Origin: Gammaproteobacteria bacterium
GTDB lineage: Bacteria > Pseudomonadota > Gammaproteobacteria > SZUA-229
DNA length: 44,575 bases
Reading direction: 5' to 3'
NCBI GenBank assembly: GCA_030595325.1
Contig: JAUVDN010000006.1
Location: 1-44,575 of the forward strand
The translations under genes were made by a program, and so were the position numbers. Below, piece by piece: positions 8,918 through 19,360 of this stretch. Position 1 is the first letter of the stretch. Each line of letters begins with the position of its first letter. Below the pieces are notes generated by a model. The model did not search any database. It had not been told where the DNA came from and saw only the letters and a program-made list of their open reading frames with translations.

Positions 8918-9121
8918 GCCCAGGGATGGGCGGTATGTCGCAAGGAGCCAAGGACGGCGGTGCGTCGATGCCCAGAGATTGGGCGGCATGCCACAAAGAG
9001 CCTGCGACCTACATGGATGTAGGAAGTTAGAGCAACGCAGGAGCAATTGCCGAGGAGCGGAAGCTTCGTCCAGGGATTGTACCGTATGAAGCAAGGAGCC
9101 ATGGATGGCGGTGCGTCAATG
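8918..9121 (+). repeat. Degenerate array of about 50-nt units carrying small hairpins with GGA/GAGA loops
   Basis: GCCCAGGGATGGGC (8918), GCCAAGGACGGC (8947), GCCCAGAGATTGGGC (8970), CCTACATGGATGTAGG (9008), GCCATGGATGGC (9098); unit 8921-8970 resembles 9071-9120. Confidence 0.75.
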
Positions 9122-9187
9122 TAGATATATCCACCCAAATTCCAATATAAACAATGAATGATTGCTGCATCAACAGATGGACGCTAT

Positions 9188-9296
9188 TGAGTCATAGCTG
9201 ACAAAGTCAAAAACTTTAAAAGCTACTCACCACAGAGGACACGGAGGTGAAAATTCTTTTGATTTTATTTTTTTCTGGAGGTCAGCTAATGGCCAT
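9188..9296. repeat. 109-bp intergenic repeat, copy 2
   Basis: Identical to 360-468; its right end forms part of a near-perfect 28-bp palindrome 9279-9306. Confidence 0.95.
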
Positions 9297-9304
9297 TAGC
9301 CGAC

Positions 9305-9559
9305 CTACTCAATAATCTCATAACAACCGGTATCAGACTCCGCAAGATAAGTGCAGTCATATACTTTCCCGTTACACTCCGCTATCCAGTTATGCTCACC
9401 ATTAAGCTCAACCGTTTCTTTAGATATCGTCACATCTTCCTTTTTGCACTCGGCAATATTATACGACGTTGCTTGCACCGCTATACTGGTATTCGTCAGA
9501 CAACCACTAAGCCCAAAGACCAATATTGATGCAACCATTATTCTCAAAATTATTTTCAT
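9305..9559 (-). CDS. Small predicted lipoprotein
   Basis: N-terminal hydrophobic segment with lipobox FGLSGC; no recognised domain. Confidence 0.7.
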   Translation of the reverse strand: MKIILRIMVASILVFGLSGCLTNTSIAVQATSYNIAECKKEDVTISKETVELNGEHNWIAECNGKVYDCTYLAESDTGCYEIIE

Positions 9560-9960
9560 TCGTCTATCAACAGCTCAGGTTTTTTAAATTGTAACCATTT
9601 ATACGCATCATCAATATCATTAAAAATATCTACACGAATATGCGCAGCAACAGATAATAGTTTGTGCAATTTAGCCAACACTATTGGGTATGGATCCACT
9701 GCTATAATTGCCATTGTAAACTCACCTCTACTCAACCCAAGATTCAGATTGATATGAGCAACCCTATGTATATCATCATCAGTAAGCGCGCTCGTATCCG
9801 CACCCAGCACATCAAACAATTGACTAAACCCCGGTTTTATCAAACCGCCAAAGTTATTAATCATCCAGTGCTTGCTATCCATTAGCTCTTTACTTGTCAC
9901 TTTACCGCTGCATTTGCTTACAACCAATAAACCGTCATGGTAAATCTCTTGAACAATCAT
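9556..9960 (-). CDS. Conserved hypothetical protein, possibly SpoIIAA/STAS-like fold
   Basis: Complete 134-aa ORF overlapping the lipoprotein start by 4 nt; MIVQEIYHDGLLVVSKCSGKVTSKEL; fold assignment tentative. Confidence 0.65.
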   Translation of the reverse strand: MIVQEIYHDGLLVVSKCSGKVTSKELMDSKHWMINNFGGLIKPGFSQLFDVLGADTSALTDDDIHRVAHINLNLGLSRGEFTMAIIAVDPYPIVLAKLHKLLSVAAHIRVDIFNDIDDAYKWLQFKKPELLIDE

Positions 9961-9980
9961 AAAATCCTACTCTACTAAAT

Positions 9981-10829
9981 TTATTCTATTTGCAGCTTTT
10001 TAAAATCAAAAAGCTCACTATCTGCCAAATGCGATGGCACAACATTTTGCAAACTTCGCATAATCAGATCAGAGCGCCCGGGCTTTTCCTGCTCCCATTG
10101 GCGAATCATTCTTTTCACTACTTTACGCTGCATGTTTTCCTGCGAGCCACACAGGTTACACGGAATGATAGGATATTTTTTAATCTGTGCATAAGCTTCG
10201 ATATCGTTTTCTTTACATAACGCTAATGGACGAATGACAACATGCTTATGATTATCACTTAACAGCTTAGGTGGCATCGTTTTTAACTGGCCGTTGAAAA
10301 ACATGTTCAGAAAAAAGGTTTCAATTATATCGTCCTGATGATGACCCAGTGCAATCTTGTTGGCGCCTATTTTTTCAGCAAATGAATACAGAATGCCACG
10401 ACGTAGTCGTGAACATAAACCACAGGTTGTTTTACCTTCCGGTATCTTGTCTTTAACAATGCTGTAAGTATCCTGCTCGATGATATGATACTCAACACCC
10501 AAACCATCAAGATACTCCGGCAGAACCTGTTCAGGAAAACCTGGCTGTTTTTGGTCAAGATTAATAGCAATCAATTCAAACGAAACAGGGGCTTTTTTCT
10601 GCAATGCCATCAAAATCTCCAGCATTGCATAGCTGTCTTTACCGCCGGACAAACAAACCATGACACGATCGCCGTCTTCAATCATGCTGTATTTCAGTAT
10701 GGCTTCACCAGCTTTATGCTTCAGACGTTTGAACAAGCTTTTTTCAGACTGTTTTTTTTGAGGGAAATCACCAGCTGTTTTGGATGCCGACTGGCTTAAG
10801 CCACTAATATTTACCGGTGTATTAATCAT
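9981..10829 (-). CDS. ttcA: tRNA 2-thiocytidine biosynthesis protein TtcA
   Basis: [24 protein letters not shown]-loop, [13 protein letters not shown] and CNLCGSQ cysteine motifs; internal start at 10829 preferred. Confidence 0.95.
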   Translation of the reverse strand: MINTPVNISGLSQSASKTAGDFPQKKQSEKSLFKRLKHKAGEAILKYSMIEDGDRVMVCLSGGKDSYAMLEILMALQKKAPVSFELIAINLDQKQPGFPEQVLPEYLDGLGVEYHIIEQDTYSIVKDKIPEGKTTCGLCSRLRRGILYSFAEKIGANKIALGHHQDDIIETFFLNMFFNGQLKTMPPKLLSDNHKHVVIRPLALCKENDIEAYAQIKKYPIIPCNLCGSQENMQRKVVKRMIRQWEQEKPGRSDLIMRSLQNVVPSHLADSELFDFKKLQIE

Positions 10830-11799
10830 AAACCGACGCCTCACCCGGTGGTCGTGTTTTAAAATACTTCAACGTCCACAGATACTCCACCGGACATTGT
10901 TCAATCGCCTGCTCTACCGCTTTATTCATATTTAAACTATCAACTTCATCATCACCGCTGGGGAACCCCTGCATAGCAGGAAACAGCTTTAATTCGTATT
11001 GACGGCTTACCGACTGATAACAGCAGCTACAGGTCAACACCACCGCATTACAGGATTTCGCCAAACGTCCAAGTACCGGAACAGTTGCTTTTGGCACGCC
11101 ATAAAATGGAGCAAAGATTGATTTGTCTGCACCCAGGTCTTCATCGGCAAGATAAATAAGAATTTTTCCTTTTCGCATTTCCCTAATCAGTGGACGCATA
11201 CCCTCTTCACGAGACACAACTGCACCACCATTGTTTTTACCAAATCGTAACCGGCCATTAGCAATCACCCAGTTAACCACAGGATTACGCATCGCCTTAT
11301 ACAGCCCGATAGAACCATTATCCATACTGATACCGGCCACAGCAAATTCTAAACCAACGTAGTGTGGCAACAGAATAATCACGTTTTTACCCTGCGCTCG
11401 GTACTCTTCAATTTTTTCAAAACCTAATTTTCGTATTCTGTTTCTTACCAGGCTAATCGGTCTCCACCACAAAATGCAGTAATGAAACAGACTACGAAAC
11501 TGCGCCTGAAAATGTTTTTCCACGATTACTCTGATCTCACTCTCAGTTTTATCAGGAAAACATAAAGAGAGATTTTTAGTCGCGATATTAAAACGCTTTT
11601 TATTAGACCGAGCAGCAAAATCACCAAATCTGCAACCCAGCCAGTCTATGATAGGCATCGGAAAAAAGGTGATGATAAAAAACAAGGCCAGACCAAACAA
11701 GGTCAACCAGTAACGAGGATGTAGAAATGAAAGCTTAAAACCGTATCTGTTTTTAATGGCGTTTTTATTGGTACTTGTATTGGCGTCTTGCTTACCCAT
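10822..11799 (-). CDS. LpxL/HtrB-family lipid A biosynthesis acyltransferase
   Basis: [64 protein letters not shown]. Confidence 0.88.
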   Translation of the reverse strand: MGKQDANTSTNKNAIKNRYGFKLSFLHPRYWLTLFGLALFFIITFFPMPIIDWLGCRFGDFAARSNKKRFNIATKNLSLCFPDKTESEIRVIVEKHFQAQFRSLFHYCILWWRPISLVRNRIRKLGFEKIEEYRAQGKNVIILLPHYVGLEFAVAGISMDNGSIGLYKAMRNPVVNWVIANGRLRFGKNNGGAVVSREEGMRPLIREMRKGKILIYLADEDLGADKSIFAPFYGVPKATVPVLGRLAKSCNAVVLTCSCCYQSVSRQYELKLFPAMQGFPSGDDEVDSLNMNKAVEQAIEQCPVEYLWTLKYFKTRPPGEASVYD

Positions 11800-11821
11800 T
11801 ATTTATGCCCATCACCAAAAT

Positions 11822-13273
11822 CTACTTACGCCAGAAGGCTGGCGTTAACAATACCAGCAATGTGAATATTTCCAGGCGCCCCAGCAACATTGAGAAGCAC
11901 AAAACCAATTTATTAAAATCAGAAAGACTGGCGTAGTTTGCACTAACCTCGCCCAGGCCCGGCCCTAAGTTATTTATCGTGGCCGCAACTGCTGAAAAAG
12001 CAGTAATCTGATCCAGACCATTAAACATCAATATCAACATCATTAATGCAAACAGTGCGACGTATGCAGCAAAGAAACCCCACACTGCATCGATAATAGA
12101 ATTCTTCACCGGCTGCTTACCCAGCTTTACAGTCACCTGAGCATTAGGATGAATCAACCTCAAAATCTCACGCTGCCCCTGCTTGATTAGCAACAGGATA
12201 CGAATCACTTTCATCCCGCCACCGGTTGAACCGGCACAGCCTCCAATAAAACTGGAAAACAACAAAAGAACAGGAATAAACACGGGCCAGCTGGAAAAAT
12301 CAGAGGTAACAAAACCTGAGGTAGTCGCTATTGAAATCGTCTGAAAGATACCTTCGCGAAAAGCATCAGAGAGATCATGATAAACAGACTGACTATAAAG
12401 CACATACACACTAAGCGCTGAAATAATAATTAACAGACTCGCGTATAATCTGAATTCTGCATCTCGAAAATAGGGGGATAAAGTTTTAGAGCGCGCGACA
12501 GAAAAATGCAATGCAAAGTTAATTGCACCAAGAAACATAAAGATGATAGCTACAAACTCTATTGCCTTACTATCAAAATAACCGATACTTGCATCGTGCG
12601 TAGAAAAACCGCCGATAGCAACCGTAGAGAAACTATGCGCTACTGCATCAAACAGATTCATGCCTGCTATCCAGTAGGCAATAGCACATGCAATCGTCAG
12701 ACCTAGATAGATATACCAGAGTGCCTTGGCTGTTTCAGCAATTCGCGGTGTTAATTTATTGTCTTTGACTGGACCTGGCGTTTCTGCTTTATACAGCTGC
12801 ATACCACCGATGCCCAGCATAGGCATAACAGCAACGGCCAGCACGATGATACCCATACCACCTAACCACTGCAGTTCTTGACGATAAAACAAAATGCTAT
12901 GCGGCAGATGATCCAGGCCAACTAAAACCGTTGCACCTGTTGTTGTTAAGCCTGATATCGATTCAAACAGTGCATCGACAATACTTATATCCAGGTTTTC
13001 ATATAGATACAACGGCAGAGCCCCTGCCACACCCAGAACCATCCAGAATAAAACCACAACCACAAAACCATCTCGCAGGCGCAGGTCATTACTCTGTTTT
13101 CTTACTGGCAGAAACAACAGAAACCCGATCGCCAACAAAACCAGATAACTATAAAAAAATGCATGTGCAGCGCCTTCCTGATAGAGCAGATCTATAACCA
13201 CCGGTGGTAGCAGTGTGATGCTGAACAGCATTAAAAACTGCCCTATTATGCGTTGTATGATTGCTAGGTGCAT
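11822..13273 (-). CDS. trkH: Trk potassium uptake system transmembrane protein
   Basis: SISGLTTTGATVL, RQELQWLGGMGIIVLAVAVMPMLGIGGMQLYKAE, IGGCAGSTGGGMKVIR. Confidence 0.97.
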   Translation of the reverse strand: MHLAIIQRIIGQFLMLFSITLLPPVVIDLLYQEGAAHAFFYSYLVLLAIGFLLFLPVRKQSNDLRLRDGFVVVVLFWMVLGVAGALPLYLYENLDISIVDALFESISGLTTTGATVLVGLDHLPHSILFYRQELQWLGGMGIIVLAVAVMPMLGIGGMQLYKAETPGPVKDNKLTPRIAETAKALWYIYLGLTIACAIAYWIAGMNLFDAVAHSFSTVAIGGFSTHDASIGYFDSKAIEFVAIIFMFLGAINFALHFSVARSKTLSPYFRDAEFRLYASLLIIISALSVYVLYSQSVYHDLSDAFREGIFQTISIATTSGFVTSDFSSWPVFIPVLLLFSSFIGGCAGSTGGGMKVIRILLLIKQGQREILRLIHPNAQVTVKLGKQPVKNSIIDAVWGFFAAYVALFALMMLILMFNGLDQITAFSAVAATINNLGPGLGEVSANYASLSDFNKLVLCFSMLLGRLEIFTLLVLLTPAFWRK

Positions 13274-13286
13274 AAAGAATCCTTAC

Positions 13287-14663
13287 TTACAAAAATGTAA
13301 CCGGCACCTGAAATAATTTTTCAACCACATTAAACTTCTTCTTATCAAGCAAGAATAAAATCAGATGATCATTATTTTCTATCAGCACATCATGATGCGC
13401 CATAATCACCTCTTCACCTCGAATAATGGCACCGATAGTTGTACCTTCCGGCAGTGCAACTTGCTCTATGGTTTTACCGACCACTTTTGAATTAGCACTA
13501 TCACCATGAGCGATAGCTTCGATTGCTTCAGCTGCACCACGGCGCAAGGAATGTACTGAAACCACATCACCTCTGCGTACATGCGCAAGCAGGCCACTGA
13601 TGGTGATCTGCTGTGGCGAAATTGCGACATCTATAGCACCATCACTTTCCATCAAATCGACATAGGCATGACGATTAATCAGAGACATTACTTTTCTTGC
13701 GCCTAACCGTTTCGCCAGCATTGATGACAATATATTAGCCTCATCATCGTTAGTTAATGCACAGAAAACATCCATCCGATCAATGTTTTCTTCCAACAAT
13801 AATTCTTCGTCTGCGGTATCACCGAGTAAAACGATTGTTTTGTTCAAATCACAAGACAGCTCTTGCGCACGCGTTTTATCGCGCTCCAATATTTTTACAC
13901 TGTATTTATTTTCCAGCGCCTCTGCAAGACGCTTACCTATATTACCGCCGCCTGCCAGCATTATGCGCTTGATCGGCTTATCCATTTTTCTCAATTCTGA
14001 CATCACTGCCCGAATATCTTTTTTTGCAGCGATGAAAAAAACTTCATCATCTGCTTCTATCACCTGGTCACCTTTAGGCACGATACCTTTGCCGCGCCGG
14101 AAGATAGCAGCAACTCGTGCGTCGATACCCGGCATATGTTTTCTTAAATCTGAGATTTCATGACCGACCAATGGACCGCCATAATATGCTTTCACGCCGA
14201 CCAGACGTGCGCGACCGCCCGCAAAATCCATCACCTGCAGCGCACCGGGGTATTCAATCAATCGCTGTATATGCTCTGCAATCAACTGTTCCGGGCTGAT
14301 CAATACATCAATGGGGAGAATTTTGTCGTTAAACAACTCTGGGTATTTAAGATAGTCTTGAGCTCGAACACGCGCAATTTTTGTCGGCGTATGAAATAAG
14401 CTGTGTGCAATCTGGCAGGCAACGATATTTGTCTCGTCACTGTTGGTAACAGCAACCAGCATATCAGCATCACTGATGCCTGCATTTTTCAATACATCAG
14501 GATGAGACGCATGACCGACCACTGTCTGAATATCCAAGCGGTCACTCAAATCTTCCAGTAGCGATACATTAGTATCAACCAGCGTTATGTCATTAGCTTC
14601 AGATGAAAGGTTTTGCGCAACACTTGAGCCTACCTGTCCAGCGCCTAAAATTATAATATTCAT
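13287..14663 (-). CDS. trkA: Trk system potassium transport protein TrkA
   Basis: [19 protein letters not shown], duplicated RCK NAD-binding domains ([17 protein letters not shown]). Confidence 0.97.
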   Translation of the reverse strand: MNIIILGAGQVGSSVAQNLSSEANDITLVDTNVSLLEDLSDRLDIQTVVGHASHPDVLKNAGISDADMLVAVTNSDETNIVACQIAHSLFHTPTKIARVRAQDYLKYPELFNDKILPIDVLISPEQLIAEHIQRLIEYPGALQVMDFAGGRARLVGVKAYYGGPLVGHEISDLRKHMPGIDARVAAIFRRGKGIVPKGDQVIEADDEVFFIAAKKDIRAVMSELRKMDKPIKRIMLAGGGNIGKRLAEALENKYSVKILERDKTRAQELSCDLNKTIVLLGDTADEELLLEENIDRMDVFCALTNDDEANILSSMLAKRLGARKVMSLINRHAYVDLMESDGAIDVAISPQQITISGLLAHVRRGDVVSVHSLRRGAAEAIEAIAHGDSANSKVVGKTIEQVALPEGTTIGAIIRGEEVIMAHHDVLIENNDHLILFLLDKKKFNVVEKLFQVPVTFL

Positions 14664-14901
14664 TTTTTAGTTATCGTTTAAACAGCATGTGTAATACAAC
14701 ACTTGTTGCAAATAATTTATATCCCTAATTTATATCTCTAACTTAAATCTCTTACTTATAATCCAAGCAACTCTGATTAATAACCAGCAATAGATTTATA
14801 GCGAATATTACGCGTTATGTATTCACATTTCATTAACCAGGGTCAGTTAAATTGCCAAGCCCGTTACTAGCTATAGATTACAATCTACCAGCTGTCTCGT
14901 A

Positions 14902-16290
14902 TCAGGCTGTCTTTTGTATGCGACAGAAATAAAACCCGTCCGCCTCATATTCCCCAGGCAACAACTGACGCCCATGATCACATTCATGGCCCCATTCGGC
15001 ATCTATCGGTAATTCTTTTGCATCACTCTGTTTTTTCAGAAACTGCTGAATCTGATACTGGTTCTCATCTTTAAAAACAGAACAGGTGACATATAGCATT
15101 TCACCCCCTACGGCTAACATCTGCCACGCTGCCTGCAAAATCTCTGACTGCAGCTTAACCAATGGTTCGATATCCGTTGGCCGACGATGCGTTTTGATAT
15201 CCGGATGACGACGAATAACACCGCTGGCAGAGCATGGTGCATCGATCAAAATTCGGTCAAATGTTAAGCCATCCCACCATTGCTTATACTCACGTGCATC
15301 AGCGATGATCAATTCTGGTACTACATCTGCATCTAGCTTTAAACGCTGTATATTTTCTTCGACACGTTGCATCCTTATCTCATCACTCTCTACCGCAACC
15401 AATGCTTTGATAGTATCGCCGAGTTCAAGAATATGACAGGTCTTTCCACCCGGTGCTGCACACAAATCTAACAGTCGCTGATGTTTATCAAGATTTAACA
15501 GCCCCGCCGATAACTGAGCGCCGACATCCTGCACCGACACAGCACCGAGCGAAAAATCAGGCAGTTGACGCACATCGATACCCTGTAAAAGCTTCAATGC
15601 CTGATCTGATATTGCTGAGCCCACTGATTCAATTTCATTTTCTTGCAGCATCTGCTGATATTTTTCAGCACTGGAATAACGTTTATTAACACGCAGCCAA
15701 AAGTCCGGGCGCTGATTATTAGCATTCAATATCTGCTGCCAATTCTCCGGCCAATCGTTTTGTATCTTTTTAATCAGCCAGTCTGGATGAGAGTACTTAG
15801 CCTGGTCTTCCGACACTGACGAAACCAGTTCTTCTTTTTCACGGGTAAATCTTCTCAATACAGCATTGACCAGTCCGTCTGCCCAACGCTTGCCTGTTTT
15901 CCTGACCAGCTCAACCGCTTCATTGATGATGGCGTAATCAGGCGTGCGGCATTCCAGCAATTCATACAAAGACATCAATAAGATTATCTGCACATCACTG
16001 TCCTTAGCTTTTAAGGGTTTAGATAATAATGCCGAAACAAAAAATTCCAGTTGCCAGCGCCAACGTAACACACCATTGACCAATTCATTAGCCAGACCCC
16101 GGTCACGAGTATCATCTAGATTCTCGATCGTTTTAGCCTGTGCCGCCGATAAAGACTTACCATCAAAGACCAGTTTTAATGCTTTTAGACTCGCCTGCCT
16201 GGCCAGGCTGACTTTAGCTCGTCCGTCTTTTGACTTAGAATTTTTATTATTTTTATTATTTTTCTTTTTTGATTGCATTGGATTTGCCAC
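14902..16290 (-). CDS. rsmB: 16S rRNA (cytosine(967)-C(5))-methyltransferase
   Basis: NusB-like N-terminus plus VQDVGAQL, DLCAAPGGKTCHILEL, DAPCSASGVIRRHPDIK. Confidence 0.95.
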   Translation of the reverse strand: MANPMQSKKKNNKNNKNSKSKDGRAKVSLARQASLKALKLVFDGKSLSAAQAKTIENLDDTRDRGLANELVNGVLRWRWQLEFFVSALLSKPLKAKDSDVQIILLMSLYELLECRTPDYAIINEAVELVRKTGKRWADGLVNAVLRRFTREKEELVSSVSEDQAKYSHPDWLIKKIQNDWPENWQQILNANNQRPDFWLRVNKRYSSAEKYQQMLQENEIESVGSAISDQALKLLQGIDVRQLPDFSLGAVSVQDVGAQLSAGLLNLDKHQRLLDLCAAPGGKTCHILELGDTIKALVAVESDEIRMQRVEENIQRLKLDADVVPELIIADAREYKQWWDGLTFDRILIDAPCSASGVIRRHPDIKTHRRPTDIEPLVKLQSEILQAAWQMLAVGGEMLYVTCSVFKDENQYQIQQFLKKQSDAKELPIDAEWGHECDHGRQLLPGEYEADGFYFCRIQKTA

Positions 16291-16294
16291 GGTC

Positions 16295-17293
16295 TTACGT
16301 TAATACCTGACCAATTAAAGAGTTTGCATTTAGAAAATCAGCTACCGACATTCTTCGTTTACCTTCAGCCTGAAGTTCAGTAACTCGAAGTACGCCATCT
16401 CCAGTTGCAATATCAATCCCTTCCGCAGATTCAGACAGTACCGTACCCGGAGGACTTGCTGGTGGACTTACTGCTGCACCTTCTTTATTAAGCACGTCTT
16501 GATTAAGTACGCCTTGTTTAAGCACTTCCGCCGACCATAGCCGTAACATCGATGCCTTACCTTTTTTACTGTACGCACAATAGGCCACCGGCCAGGAATT
16601 ATAGGCTCTGATTGCACGATGGATATCCACCGCTGATTGCTGCCAGTCTATTTTAGCTTCTGCCTTACTCAATTTAGAGGCATAACAGGCATCGTTATTA
16701 TTCTGCTTATTTTTCTTTATCGTGTGATTCGCAATAGCAGGCAAAGCGTCCAGCAGAGTCTGCGCACCCAGGGCCATCAATTTATCATGCAAACTTGAGC
16801 CCGTCTCTTGCTCAGCAATCTCACATTCAGCCACCGCCAGCATGTCGCCGGTATCCAGTCCTTCATCCATCTGCATGATGGTAATACCAGTTATTTCGTC
16901 ACCCGCCAAAATGGCTCGCTGAATTGGCGCTGCACCACGCCAACGAGGCAATAATGAAGCGTGGATATTGATACAACCTAAGCGTGGCGCCTGCAATACT
17001 TCTGCCGGCAGCAACAAACCATAAGCAGTCACAATCATCAGGTCAGCATCTAATGCGGCCAGCTCTTGCTGCGCCTGCCCCTGTTTAAGAGTTTCAGGCT
17101 GATAGACTGGAATGTTGTACTGCAATGCTTTTTCTTTTACTGGTGAAGGTTTTGGCTCGCGACCACGTCCCGCAGGTCGATCAGGCTGCGTATAAACCGC
17201 AACAACCTCATGGGCTGAATTTATTAAAGCATCCAGTCCAGCAACGGAAAAGTCAGGGGTACCAGCGTAGATAATGCGCAAAGAGTGGCTCAC
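16295..17293 (-). CDS. fmt: Methionyl-tRNA formyltransferase
   Basis: LRIIYAGTPDFSVAGLDAL, GCINIHASLLPRWRGAAPIQRAI. Confidence 0.98.
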   Translation of the reverse strand: MSHSLRIIYAGTPDFSVAGLDALINSAHEVVAVYTQPDRPAGRGREPKPSPVKEKALQYNIPVYQPETLKQGQAQQELAALDADLMIVTAYGLLLPAEVLQAPRLGCINIHASLLPRWRGAAPIQRAILAGDEITGITIMQMDEGLDTGDMLAVAECEIAEQETGSSLHDKLMALGAQTLLDALPAIANHTIKKNKQNNNDACYASKLSKAEAKIDWQQSAVDIHRAIRAYNSWPVAYCAYSKKGKASMLRLWSAEVLKQGVLNQDVLNKEGAAVSPPASPPGTVLSESAEGIDIATGDGVLRVTELQAEGKRRMSVADFLNANSLIGQVLT

Positions 17294-17391
17294 GGTGATT
17301 TAATCGGGCTCTGTTTAATGGGTCGTTTTAATTGAGAAAGTTAATGTCAGAAGATAGTGTCTGAAAGAATATCTCAAGTGCAGGTATGATA

Positions 17392-17907
17392 TTAAACCGC
17401 GACCCGGCTTTCTTCACGTTTTGCTTTCAACAAACGTTTTTTAATTCGCTGCTGTTTAAGTGGTGATAAATAATCGACAAATAGTTTGCCTTGCAGGTGA
17501 TCGATTTCATGCTGGATACACACTGCCAGCATCTCGTCGGCCTGCAAAGTATATTCATCACCGTTCTGATCCAGTGCTTTAATGGTAACTCTTTCCGCTC
17601 GCTCTACCGTCTCATATATATCCGGCACAGACAGACAGCCCTCATCACAGATTTCCGTGCCTTCCTGTGTAATTATTTCAGGGTTGATCAAACAAAGCGG
17701 CTGATCCTTGCCTTCAGAAATATCAATAACAATGACTTGCTGGTGCACATTAACCTGTGTTGCCGCCAGCCCGATGCCCGGCGCAATATACATGGTTTCA
17801 AACATATCATCGACTAGCTTTTTAATGGTGTCATCCACCTCTGCTACGGGTTTAGCTACCGTACGCAAACGCTTATCCGGGTAATGTAATATTTCTAAAA
17901 TTGCCAT
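17392..17907 (-). CDS. def: Peptide deformylase
   Basis: [43 protein letters not shown]. Confidence 0.98.
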   Translation of the reverse strand: MAILEILHYPDKRLRTVAKPVAEVDDTIKKLVDDMFETMYIAPGIGLAATQVNVHQQVIVIDISEGKDQPLCLINPEIITQEGTEICDEGCLSVPDIYETVERAERVTIKALDQNGDEYTLQADEMLAVCIQHEIDHLQGKLFVDYLSPLKQQRIKKRLLKAKREESRVAV

Positions 17908-18138
17908 AATAAATTCAATCTTTTAACTAATAACTGCGTTTATCCATACTATTATGAATATCGGTAAAAATCCCTGCAAATAGCGCGAATTTGCTTATTT
18001 CTGCTACACTCAAATAAAAACATGCTTTAGTAACTGAAGTTTACCTACTAAACCATTGAGAATAATAGAAAAACTTAGCCCTGCAATAACAATAAAGGGC
18101 CAAGAACTCAGAGCCAGAGAGTAAATAAAAAAATAAAA

Positions 18139-19326
18139 ATGAATATCTCGAAAACGCCCAAGTCACGTATTATTTTACCCTTTTTCCTGGTCACAGGGCT
18201 ACTAGCGATTGTTTCAGGCTGTAGCTCAACTGAACCGCGCCCACCAGCCGTAGCAAACGTCGAAGAAGAACCAGTAACCATCGCCGCTGTGGCGGAAGAA
18301 ACCAAGGCTCCCGCGAAAGAAATTCGCGTCAAAGCCGCGCATCCTCGCCAATACACGGTTAAAAAAGGGGATACTTTATGGGGTATATCCAGCTTATTTC
18401 TGCAGGACCCATGGTACTGGCCTGAAATTTGGTCAAAAAACCAACAAGTTTCAAATCCTCATCTAATTTTTCCGGGTGATGTATTAACGCTGATTTACGT
18501 GAACGGTCAGCCACAGATGCTTGTTAACGAAGAAAAGCACCAGCAAGTCATCAAACATTCCAGTGATGGTCGCCCCGTTAAAAAACTTAGCCCAAGCATA
18601 CGCACATCAGCACTTGATGCCAGCATTAAAAGCATACCCGGCGATGCCATCCGACAATTTCTAAGCAAACCAAGAGTAGTAACCAAAGAAGAGCTGGAAA
18701 ATGCACCACGTATCGTCGGTAGTCAGGATAACCATCTAATACTGGGCGAAGGTAGCCGTGTCTACATTCGAGGTGAGCTCGACAAAGAGCGTGTTCGTCT
18801 TGCCGTGTTTAAACCCGGTGACGCTTTAAGAGACCCGGCTACTAACGAACTGCTGGGATACGAAGCAAAATATGCCGGCGATGTTCACATCGTTGCTTAT
18901 GGCGACCCTTCCACTGGTGATTTAACCTTCACAGAACGTGAAGTTCTGATTGGCGACCGCTTATTACCCGAAGATAAAAGTAAATTAGAAAACCTATATT
19001 TCCCGCATATTCCTGACCATGAAGTCGACGCACAGATAATCTCACTGTATGACGCCCTGTTCGGCGTTGCTCAGCTGCAAATTATTGTCATCAACAAAGG
19101 TGAACGTGACGGCATGGAAGTAGGACATCTGCTAGCAACATTTTCACAGGGCGCTACTGTTCGCGACCGATTCGCAAAAAACAGCAGCAAGCCGGTAAAA
19201 CTACCGAACGAGCGCAGCGGTCTGGTGATGATTTTTAAAACCTTCGACCGCGTAAGCTATGCACTGACATTGGAATCTCAACGCGTCATCCATAACAAAG
19301 ACTTCCTGCATACACCAAGATTCTAA
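18139..19326 (+). CDS. LysM peptidoglycan-binding domain protein (lipoprotein-like)
   Basis: AIVSGCSS lipobox, YTVKKGDTLWGISSLFLQDPWYWPEIWSKNQQVSNPHLIFPGDVL. Confidence 0.9.
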   Translation: MNISKTPKSRIILPFFLVTGLLAIVSGCSSTEPRPPAVANVEEEPVTIAAVAEETKAPAKEIRVKAAHPRQYTVKKGDTLWGISSLFLQDPWYWPEIWSKNQQVSNPHLIFPGDVLTLIYVNGQPQMLVNEEKHQQVIKHSSDGRPVKKLSPSIRTSALDASIKSIPGDAIRQFLSKPRVVTKEELENAPRIVGSQDNHLILGEGSRVYIRGELDKERVRLAVFKPGDALRDPATNELLGYEAKYAGDVHIVAYGDPSTGDLTFTEREVLIGDRLLPEDKSKLENLYFPHIPDHEVDAQIISLYDALFGVAQLQIIVINKGERDGMEVGHLLATFSQGATVRDRFAKNSSKPVKLPNERSGLVMIFKTFDRVSYALTLESQRVIHNKDFLHTPRF

Positions 19327-19360
19327 TCGCACAGAGCCATATTTAATGTAGTATTCAAGG

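Noticed and set aside
8904-9089. 61-aa + ORF and overlapping 64/74-aa minus ORFs in the GGA-hairpin array
   Set aside because: The DNA is a repeat of short palindromes, ORFs start inside the terminator, and peptides are Arg/Cys-rich without family resemblance
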